Position numbers and translations under genes: made by a program
Notes under the pieces: model-generated
Databases searched by the model: none
Seen by the model: only the letters and a program-made list of their open reading frames with translations
Told to the model about the DNA's origin: nothing
Assembly (NCBI GenBank): GCA_905182265.1
Contig: CAJJAO010000046.1
Span: 1-40,805, forward strand
Length of the DNA stretch: 40,805 bases
Reading direction: 5' to 3'
From: a gamma proteobacterium HTCC2207
Lineage (GTDB): Bacteria; Pseudomonadota; Gammaproteobacteria; Pseudomonadales; Porticoccaceae
Shown: positions 1-5,916 of the stretch, piece by piece
Position numbering within the stretch: the first letter of the stretch is position 1
How the letters are laid out: each line of letters opens with the position of its first letter

Positions 1-59
1 AGCATGACTTCCTTAGCCCAGTTCTGATGTTGCTGCTGAACCGCTATTGCATCATGTAC
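1..59 (-). pseudogene. Fragment of a second copy of the polymerase-like gene
   Basis: Read on the minus strand, this stretch encodes VHDAIAVQQQHQNWAKEVML, nearly identical to residues 395-413 of the intact protein at 821-2119. Positions 1-42 match 882-923 base for base, and scattered differences follow up to position 59. Upstream on the minus strand the reading frame meets a TAA stop after a few unrelated codons, so only the part from the VHD motif to the C-terminus exists here; its 3' end continues outside the window. I read it as the decayed remnant of a duplicated copy flanking the SnoaL-like gene. The match is direct; the duplication history is inferred. Confidence 0.75.
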
Positions 60-176
60 TGATGAGTATGCTAATTAGTTACTGGTAATGTAAGAGTTCC
101 TAGCTCAGCCTTCACACCTGAAGTGGCTTTAGCGTACAACTACTGCTAGCCTTTTAGCATCTAGCCCCGCAGGGTA

Positions 177-213
177 ACTATACAGCTTCAGGACTCTAGC
201 ATTTCTGTATAGT
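177..213. repeat. Perfect 9-bp inverted repeat
   Basis: ACTATACAG at 177-185 is the exact inverse of CTGTATAGT at 205-213, with a 19-nt spacer. It lies in the otherwise gene-free stretch 60-321 downstream of the SnoaL-like gene. It could be a protein-binding site or a transcript hairpin; there is no T-tract to make it a convincing terminator. I see nothing else in 60-321. Confidence 0.45.
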
Positions 214-321
214 CAACTTGCTCTAGGGACTCAGTAGAAGAATAATAAATAAATATTTTAAGGCTCGCCAAAGCTTTCAATAGCTTAAATGTTTTTTCTA
301 ATGCTTATTGCAGATTTTGAA

Positions 322-765
322 TTAATAGGTGAATTTAGTATCAGCCTTCAATTTTGGTACATTTCCCCAAAGCGCACGATCTGCCAGGCCAGTATCACTA
401 AATTCAATTAATCGAATTATTTGGCCATCACGGCAGCTGAAAAAGTGTGCATAAATCTGATCATAGCGCTCTCCACTAGCAGCCAACCCCTCAGCTTCAC
501 AAATTGCTACGGTACAATTGGTATCCTGGCTCATTATTTTATAGGTCTTACAAAACGTGAAATTGTCATTATCTATCTGCGCAATCACATAGGGAAAGAC
601 TTCACCCACCAGTCTGTGTTTTCCAGCATAAGTGCCACTGAGAACTCCATCCCGCACGGGCATCGAAAGCTCAAAATCATCATGTATAACTGAGCTATAT
701 AAGTCCATATCACCTTCAATTATTGATTTATAAAAATCTTCTACAAGTTCTCTATCCGTACGCAT
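322..765 (-). CDS. SnoaL-like / NTF2-family protein
   Basis: About 147 residues with the pattern of the NTF2-like (SnoaL-type) alpha+beta cone fold: an N-terminal helix (ELVEDFYKSIIEGDMD), a segment around SSVIHDDFELSMP, then alternating strands ending in RLIEFSDT. Such proteins bind or isomerise small hydrophobic molecules; the substrate cannot be read here. I chose the ATG at 765 because GAGG lies 8 nt upstream of it; an ATG at 786 would add seven residues but has no ribosome binding site. The gene lies on the same strand as the polymerase-like gene, between that gene and its relic at 1-59, so it probably belongs to the same mobile segment. The family is fairly sure, the function unknown. 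Confidence 0.7.
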   Translation of the reverse strand: MRTDRELVEDFYKSIIEGDMDLYSSVIHDDFELSMPVRDGVLSGTYAGKHRLVGEVFPYVIAQIDNDNFTFCKTYKIMSQDTNCTVAICEAEGLAASGERYDQIYAHFFSCRDGQIIRLIEFSDTGLADRALWGNVPKLKADTKFTY

Positions 766-820
766 GATTAAAGCCTCAGCTGTCATTGTATAAGTTTAAA
801 TAAGCTATGAATGATTACCG

Positions 821-2119
821 TTATGGCAAATCCACCTTCACCTTAGTCCTCACACCATCCAAATGTTCCTGCCAAGTCTCTAGCATGACTTCCTTAGCCC
901 AGTTCTGATGTTGCTGCTGAACAGCCACAGCATCATGTACAGGTAAGCAGACTATGTCTTCCTTAACCCCTTGTAGTATTACATCCTTGAGAATCTGACC
1001 TTCATAGTTCTGAGCAAAGATTCCCCAGCCATTGAATAGTTCTAGCTTGGGGTATCTCTTTAATGCTCCTTTGTGGATACGTTCAATTACGTCACTGCTA
1101 AACCCATCAAGCCGTAACCTAGACTTACCTGACTTCTCATCAGAAGCTCCCATGGCAACTGTAATAAACTTCTTTACCATATCTCTGCTTGCGACACCTG
1201 CTTCTATACAAATGTCTTCGTAAGGCGTCTCACCAGCATACTCGCTCGCGTTAAAGGCTAAATTGAGCCTCAAATGATTGGCATTAAAGTCAACTTCACA
1301 GATTGGTTGGCCATCTATCTGAGTATTGATGCGTATTCTTGCTCGCCTATCAGGTAGATTCTGGAAGGGCGTGATTAGTCGTCCACCTTGAAAGGGTGTG
1401 TATTTATAAACAAGCCTTATGGGAGCCTTGCAAGCCCAATTGTGAGGCTTTAAGAACTCGTTTATAGCGATCATATCGTCCATGTCAGGATGACTCTCAT
1501 CAGCCTTAACGTTAAACATGGTCTCTTCCCATATATCATCAGTTTCATTAATGGTTAGATATGGCCCTTCTATTGGTTGCTCTTGGTCTAGAAAATAGCC
1601 CCATATCTGACTCACTAGTGCTGGAGAGGGATAGATTCTTGTCCTAGAGGGGTTACCTTGATATTTCTTTCCAGATAGCGCCACAATCAACTCTTGATCC
1701 TTTAGGAAGTCAATAATGGGCTTCACGCTAGAATACTTAATCTCATAACGCTTTAACCAAATATCCTTTGAGTAAACACTCTTATCCAAAGAAACAACTA
1801 ACCAGCTATTCATAAATATCACGCGAGACAGTCCTAGCAATATCCACTGCCAATGCTGCCTAAAGACTTCTGTCTGCTTTGGCCCACGCTTGCCTTTGGT
1901 GGCCTGCACATAGGTCTCAATAAGAAGAGATAGCTTGTAGTGCATCTGGGATTTTCTGTGTAGCTGCAATGGAGATAGAAAGTAATGGCTCTTGTACTCG
2001 TCATCAGGCTGACCTAGCATTAATGCTCTGTCTTTCAGGTGTGATAGGCTTTTATTAAGAATGGTATGCATAGGGCTTATCTGGTCGCCTAGGTTCTCTA
2101 CAGTAGCTCTATTAGCCAC
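821..2119 (-). CDS. Winged-helix plus family-A polymerase-like palm protein
   Basis: 432 residues. Residues about 90-170 look like a winged-helix DNA-binding unit of the kind found in replication initiators. The C-terminal half carries, in order, three motifs resembling the palm of family A DNA polymerases: motif A-like EVDFNANHLRL (275-285), motif B-like RDMVKKFITVAMGA (312-325) with the spaced Arg/Lys, and motif C-like LPVHDAVAV (392-400), comparable to the VHDE of PolA. It is preceded by GGRLITPFQNLPDRRAR (245-261). No 3'-5' or 5'-3' exonuclease domain is present and the protein is half the length of PolA. The family assignment rests on motif reading, not on an alignment. Proteins of this kind occur in mobile elements, which agrees with the nearby gene relic and the tRNA-end fragment at 2420. 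A DNA repair or element replication role is possible; catalytic activity is unproven. Confidence 0.6.
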   Translation of the reverse strand: MANRATVENLGDQISPMHTILNKSLSHLKDRALMLGQPDDEYKSHYFLSPLQLHRKSQMHYKLSLLIETYVQATKGKRGPKQTEVFRQHWQWILLGLSRVIFMNSWLVVSLDKSVYSKDIWLKRYEIKYSSVKPIIDFLKDQELIVALSGKKYQGNPSRTRIYPSPALVSQIWGYFLDQEQPIEGPYLTINETDDIWEETMFNVKADESHPDMDDMIAINEFLKPHNWACKAPIRLVYKYTPFQGGRLITPFQNLPDRRARIRINTQIDGQPICEVDFNANHLRLNLAFNASEYAGETPYEDICIEAGVASRDMVKKFITVAMGASDEKSGKSRLRLDGFSSDVIERIHKGALKRYPKLELFNGWGIFAQNYEGQILKDVILQGVKEDIVCLPVHDAVAVQQQHQNWAKEVMLETWQEHLDGVRTKVKVDLP

Positions 2120-2168
2120 TAGCTGTTAATCATTACTACCAACAAGTAGCACTATTGATCACAAACAC

Positions 2169-2364
2169 TGCAAGCGTTACTGAGTGTATGCAAGAGTCTA
2201 TTGAAGCACGTTATTTATTAAGCCCCCAAGCGGGATGTTGATTATTTATATAACAGATCAATAGACTTTAGCGTTACCACTAATGCGGTGAGGAATTACT
2301 AACACTCTTTTTTAACTAGGAATAACAACTACTAGAGTCTATCTGTGTTAGTTGCAAGAGTTAC
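2169..2364. repeat. Direct repeats and 10-bp inverted repeat near element end
   Basis: Three direct repeats share the core TGCAAGMGT: TGCAAGCGTTAC at 2169-2180, TGCAAGAGTCTA at 2189-2200 and TGCAAGAGTTAC at 2353-2364. A perfect inverted repeat, AGTCTATTGA at 2195-2204 and TCAATAGACT at 2258-2267, overlaps the second copy. The 2120-2390 stretch holds no convincing gene. Repeats of this kind beside an attachment site are what recombinase arm-type sites look like, but no integrase gene is inside the window, so the role is inferred. Confidence 0.45.
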
Positions 2365-2390
2365 AAGAAATAAAGGCGCTTGCGCAGCAA

Positions 2391-2418
2391 GTATTAATAG
2401 CCCACAGGCTATTAATAC
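2391..2418. repeat. Perfect 12-bp stem, 4-nt loop hairpin
   Basis: GTATTAATAGCC at 2391-2402 pairs completely with GGCTATTAATAC at 2407-2418 around the loop CACA. The right arm ends one base before the tRNA-like fragment at 2420-2438. There is no following T-tract, so it is not a standard terminator. The position suggests a part in the ending or recombination of the element to its left. Confidence 0.6.
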
Positions 2419-2419
2419 C

Positions 2420-2438
2420 AATCCGGCCACTGGTACCA
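2420..2438 (+). other. tRNA 3'-end fragment, probable attachment site
   Basis: AATCCGGCCACTGGTACCA has the layout of a tRNA 3' end: the end of a T-loop (AAT), T-stem 3' strand (CCGGC), a seven-base acceptor strand, the discriminator A and CCA. No matching 5' acceptor strand (ACCAGTG) or anticodon arm lies upstream, so this is not a complete tRNA gene. A terminator follows 12 nt later, as after a real tRNA gene. Integrative elements that insert into a tRNA 3' end leave exactly such a fragment at one junction. The chromosome would then lie to the right and the element to the left, with the intact tRNA outside the window. The tRNA identity is not determined. Confidence 0.5.
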
Positions 2439-2450
2439 CGCATACTCTGA

Positions 2451-2482
2451 AGCCTCGCTGAAAAGCAGGGCTTTTTTGTTTT
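2451..2482 (+). terminator. Rho-independent terminator
   Basis: AGCCTCGC (2451-2458) pairs with GCAGGGCT (2465-2472) with one wobble and one mismatch, around loop TGAAAA, followed by six T and a further T-rich stretch. It lies just after the tRNA 3'-end fragment and was probably that gene's terminator before the element inserted. Confidence 0.6.
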
Positions 2483-2582
2483 CCCCTTACTTACACCTTT
2501 ATTAACAGACTCACCCCCTTTAAACTGATCCAGCACTGCCATGCATACGCTATATTGCCATCGATTAGGAATTGCATACTCC

Positions 2583-3371
2583 ATGAAAAAATCTTCCCAG
2601 CTCGTTATTGAGACCTTCGTCGCTCAATATACTGCCGCCAAAAATGAAGATGATGTCAATCTTGCCTTTCAAGAAGCTGTAGAGCTAGAGGTCGAGGAAG
2701 GGATCGTATTTGACCATCTGCTAAGTTCCGTCGGCCTTCAGGGCAAATCAGATGACCCTGAATATAGAGATCGCTATAAAGGCCTTAGAATCAATCAGCT
2801 GTTAGGAAGTAAAAAGGTAGCCGTCAAAGAAGCGGCCAGATTCGATAAAATTTGTACAGATCTATTAGCGGCAAAAGAGTCGGTTAAAGCTCTTGAAAAA
2901 AATAGGCCTCAATTTAAATCAGAGACATCTGACCAGACCATAAAAGAGGTTCAGGCGTCACTATTGGCTGATCGACAAAATGAGCTGGCGCCTAACAAAA
3001 AAATGGCGGCCAGCCTCTCATGGGCGCTTACCCTTGGCATGATGATGCTAATAATGTCAGGGAGCATACTCTTAATTTTACCTGAAACTTCCAAGATTGA
3101 TTTAAGGGTAGCGGTTTTCGCGGGCTGCGCTTTTAGTGCGTTCGTATTTATGTCTAAAAGAAAGCTGCAAAATGAAAAAGCCCTGCAGATTAACCAAGAG
3201 CATGACGACCTTGCCAATGATGAATCCTATATCAAAGAACTTGCGCTATATGTAGATAACGCAGAGTTTCATGAGACCATGAAACAGATAGACGAACTGA
3301 GAGTTTCCTGTGAAGACATGGAGTCTTCTTCTAAGGCGAGCTTTGGGCGGTTAGCTCGGGTGTTTGGATAG
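2583..3371 (+). CDS. Hypothetical protein with two membrane segments
   Basis: 262 residues from the ATG at 2583, which has AGGA about 10 nt upstream; an ATG at 2541 is possible but has no ribosome binding site. I do not recognise the family. The N-terminal part is charged and helical (acidic run VELEVEEGIVFD). A long hydrophilic helical segment follows, then two adjacent hydrophobic segments (around AASLSWALTLGMMMLIMSGS and LRVAVFAGCAFSAFVFMS), then a basic stretch KRKLQNEKAL and a helical, probably coiled-coil C-terminus. The layout suggests an inner-membrane hairpin with both large domains on the cytoplasmic side. It is the first gene right of the probable attachment site. Confidence 0.6.
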   Translation: MKKSSQLVIETFVAQYTAAKNEDDVNLAFQEAVELEVEEGIVFDHLLSSVGLQGKSDDPEYRDRYKGLRINQLLGSKKVAVKEAARFDKICTDLLAAKESVKALEKNRPQFKSETSDQTIKEVQASLLADRQNELAPNKKMAASLSWALTLGMMMLIMSGSILLILPETSKIDLRVAVFAGCAFSAFVFMSKRKLQNEKALQINQEHDDLANDESYIKELALYVDNAEFHETMKQIDELRVSCEDMESSSKASFGRLARVFG

Positions 3372-3714
3372 AAGGACTATTTTTTGGGCTCAGGGGGCCT
3401 TCCACCCCCTATGGTTGTTATTCACCGACCCAGATACCTCTTAATAAGCAACTGCCGGCTATCTAAAGGTGAATGATTCGAGAACCCTGCCAATCACAAG
3501 CAAAGCCAAAGAAACCCATTATATGAATTGGGCTTATCTCAGGAACTATTAGGCGGGGCCACTCCCCCAACGAGTCTCTGTGACGGCTGCCGCTTAGATA
3601 TCGATAAGTTATTGGCCGTCTATCAAAGAGTAAGCAGCCTTACGAGATATTTAGTGATAAGCTGTGGTTATAGAGCCTAACGTCCAAAAAACGCTATTAC
3701 ACCGGAGAAGTTAG
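3372..3714. other. Intergenic region with one short hairpin
   Basis: No gene or RNA was recognised in this 343-bp stretch. Right after the preceding gene, AGGGGG at 3392-3397 pairs with CCCCCT at 3405-3410 over a 7-nt loop, a possible weak terminator with no clear T-tract. A good ribosome binding site, GGAGAAG at about 3704-3710, belongs to the gene starting at 3715. Confidence 0.4.
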
Positions 3715-4110
3715 ATGGATAAGCCAAACATTTTTAGAAGATCAGTAATGCTAGTTGTGCACCTGTGGAGACGCGTGATGAACGTGAAATTTAATCCATT
3801 AAAGTATATTCCAGACAACACGCTACAGTCTTACTTCATGCTTGTATTGTTTACAATATGGAGCATAACCTTTGGTTTTATCGCTACCTATTACATTGGT
3901 TGGTTGGGTTACAGCACCGCGACAAGTGTCGTTGTTCACCTGACTATCTTAATACCTATTATGATTACCAATGCTGTGTTTATTGATGCCGAGCGCACTG
4001 GTGACCAGTGGTTGGAAGAGTGGAAAGCTGAGCAAAGTAAGTACAAGCTGTTTACCAACAGGCTTAAAATGAAAAACATGGTTCGCTGGAAGGCAGATAC
4101 TGAAGCCTAA
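3715..4110 (+). CDS. Small membrane protein, two predicted TM segments
   Basis: 131 residues with GGAGAAG directly upstream of the start. An N-terminal basic region (RRSVMLVVHLWRRVMNVKF) is followed by two hydrophobic segments, roughly residues 40-60 (SYFMLVLFTIWSITFGFIAT) and 68-90 (STATSVVVHLTILIPIMIT). The soluble tail is rich in Trp, Lys and Glu. I do not recognise a named family. Just after the stop, AAATAGCTT (4109-4117) and AAGCTATTT (4120-4128) form a near-perfect palindrome that may help to end the transcript. The gene stands alone between repeats and intergenic DNA. Confidence 0.6.
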   Translation: MDKPNIFRRSVMLVVHLWRRVMNVKFNPLKYIPDNTLQSYFMLVLFTIWSITFGFIATYYIGWLGYSTATSVVVHLTILIPIMITNAVFIDAERTGDQWLEEWKAEQSKYKLFTNRLKMKNMVRWKADTEA

Positions 4111-4245
4111 ATAGCTTAAAAGCTATTTGCCAACTCTGGATCGGCGTCGCCCTTTTTTTGGGTGCTCAACCCTTAGATAGATCTAAGGCGATGTCGATAG
4201 CCAGCTGGTGCTGATGGGCTGCTAGCAATATAGGCTCACTCTGCA

Positions 4246-4345
4246 CTCTAAACTCTACCCAAAACTCTTACTCTCCTCTCTACCCAGCACTCTAGCTCCC
4301 CTCTCTACCCAGAACTCTAGCTCCCCTCTCTACCCAGCACTCTGT
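4246..4345. repeat. 25-bp tandem repeat, four copies
   Basis: Copies at 4246-4270 (diverged), 4271-4295, 4296-4320 and 4321-4345. The last three differ from each other at only a few bases; the unit is close to CTCCCCTCTCTACCCAGCAC plus TCTAG. It is strongly pyrimidine-rich on the plus strand. It lies about 135 nt after the upstream gene's stop and about 85 nt before the hydroxylase start, so unlike the other arrays here it is not at a stop codon. No spacers separate the copies, so it is not a CRISPR. Confidence 0.85.
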
Positions 4346-4430
4346 CCAGAAGCTCAACCAACAAATATTCCTATAAATTAGTGTAATATTAAAACCTAAA
4401 CAAGAGACTCCGCGTGCTATATAGGAGTCC

Positions 4431-5708
4431 ATGTCAGACTCCATTGGGGATAATATGAATTTCGTACCACTCGCAGTGCCCTTTTTTCTGCTGTTAATTC
4501 TTATTGAGCTCTGCTGGGGCTGGCTAAAGGGTAATAATACTTACCGGGTTAACGACAGCATTAATAGCCTCAGCATGGGGCTGCTAAGTACGGTCACTAA
4601 GTTTGTCTTCTTAAATATTGGTTTGCTGGTATTTTCTTCTATTGAACATAACCATGCAGTCTGGTCGTTTGATATGGCGTCTTTGGGCCATTGGCTGCTG
4701 GGTATTTTGCTCTATGACTGCCTCTACTATTGGTATCACCGCATCAGCCATGAACGACAGTTTTTTTGGGCGTCTCATGTGGTTCATCACCAGAGCGAAG
4801 ACTACAACCTCAGTACGGCGTTGCGCCAAACTAGCACCAGTTTTTTAACCACTTGGGTGTTTTACGTTCCCTGTTTTTTCCTGGGCATGCCGATTTATAT
4901 GTATGTGAGTATTGCCACGGCCCACCTGATCTACCAGTTCTGGGTGCACACCCAGCATATCCCCAAACTTTGGTTTCTTGAGTGGTTTATGGTTACTCCT
5001 TCTAATCATCGGGTTCATCATGCTCAAAACCCTGAATATATTGACAAAAACTATGGTGGCTTGCTGATTATCTGGGACCGACTATTTGGCACCTTTAAGG
5101 AAGAGGACGAGCAGATAGAGCCTATTTATGGCATACGTTCTCCGCTGTCTAGCTGGAACCCTATCTGGGCCAATGTGCATGTGTTTGTGGGTATGGCTCG
5201 GGATGCATGGCGCACAAGGGTCTGGCAGGATAAATTTCGTATACTCTGGTCGAGAACTGGCTGGCGGCCCGCCGATGTTGCTGCCCGTTACCCTGCACCT
5301 AAGTCAGATTTAGCGAGTTTCGAAAAATATAACCCCGCGCTGGGCTCACTTGCCCATGGGTCCATTGTTGCCCAGTATATTTTGCTCGCGGTTTTTCATC
5401 TGTGGAGTGCCGGGCAAGCAGGTCAACTGTCTTTGCCGTTGCTGTGGATGATCGTGGTCGCTCAGGCTTATATTTTGCTGGTGATTGGCGCGGTATTAGA
5501 TGGCAAGCTCTACGCACGGCCGCTAGAGTATTCTCGGCTGCTTATACTGGCTGGAATGCTGTACGGCAGCTTCGTTGGTGGTTTAGTCGGGCTTAGTTGG
5601 CTCTATTATGGCAGTAGCTATTTGGTGCTTAGTGCTGGATTAGTTTGGATTTGCTTGAGGTCCGAGCAGTCTAGAGAGACTACTAACAGCATGACCAAGG
5701 CGATCTAA
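4431..5708 (+). CDS. Fatty acid hydroxylase superfamily (sterol desaturase type)
   Basis: 425-residue integral membrane protein. The eight-His di-iron signature of the superfamily is visible: HRISH, HVVHH, a further His at HTQHIP, and NHRVHH followed by DKNYGGLLIIWDRLFGTF, the typical end of the catalytic domain. About four hydrophobic segments precede or flank the His motifs. A further C-terminal part (about residues 300-415) adds several more membrane helices, as in the alkylglycerol-monooxygenase-like bacterial members. Family members use O2 to hydroxylate or desaturate lipids; the substrate cannot be told from sequence. The start has AGGAG about 5 nt upstream. It stands alone, convergent with flagellin. 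Confidence 0.88.
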   Translation: MSDSIGDNMNFVPLAVPFFLLLILIELCWGWLKGNNTYRVNDSINSLSMGLLSTVTKFVFLNIGLLVFSSIEHNHAVWSFDMASLGHWLLGILLYDCLYYWYHRISHERQFFWASHVVHHQSEDYNLSTALRQTSTSFLTTWVFYVPCFFLGMPIYMYVSIATAHLIYQFWVHTQHIPKLWFLEWFMVTPSNHRVHHAQNPEYIDKNYGGLLIIWDRLFGTFKEEDEQIEPIYGIRSPLSSWNPIWANVHVFVGMARDAWRTRVWQDKFRILWSRTGWRPADVAARYPAPKSDLASFEKYNPALGSLAHGSIVAQYILLAVFHLWSAGQAGQLSLPLLWMIVVAQAYILLVIGAVLDGKLYARPLEYSRLLILAGMLYGSFVGGLVGLSWLYYGSSYLVLSAGLVWICLRSEQSRETTNSMTKAI

Positions 5709-5711
5709 TTG

Positions 5712-5916
5712 GGCTGTTAATTTGCTAGTTTAGGCTATTTATTCTCCCTAGCTCAGGCTGTCTATTCTCCCTAGCTTAGGCTATTTATTCTCCCTAGCTC
5801 AGGCTGTCTATTTGCCCCAGCTCAGGCTATCTATTTACTCCAGCTCAGGCCATCTGTTTATCTCAGCTCAGGCCATCTGTTTATCTCAGCTCAGGCTGTC
5901 TATTTATCCCAGTTTA
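5712..5916. repeat. 23-bp tandem array overlapping the flagellin stop codon
   Basis: Eight 23-bp units run without gaps from 5733 to 5916 (for example 5848-5870 and 5871-5893 are identical), preceded by a shorter diverged copy at 5712-5732. The unit at 5894-5916 holds the last flagellin codons (N-W-D-K) and its TAG stop at 5900-5902, so the array looks like repeated copies of the gene's own 3' end. It fills nearly the whole gap between the convergent hydroxylase and flagellin genes. The unit length is not a multiple of three. There are no spacers, so it is not a CRISPR. Confidence 0.9.

Noticed and set aside
2348..2584. 78-codon minus-strand open frame
   Set aside because: It runs through the terminator, the tRNA-end fragment and the 12-bp hairpin, which explain the sequence better; it has no ribosome binding site and overlaps the start of the next gene.
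5712..5916. Possible CRISPR array
   Set aside because: Units follow each other without spacers and no cas gene is present; the same holds for the other arrays.
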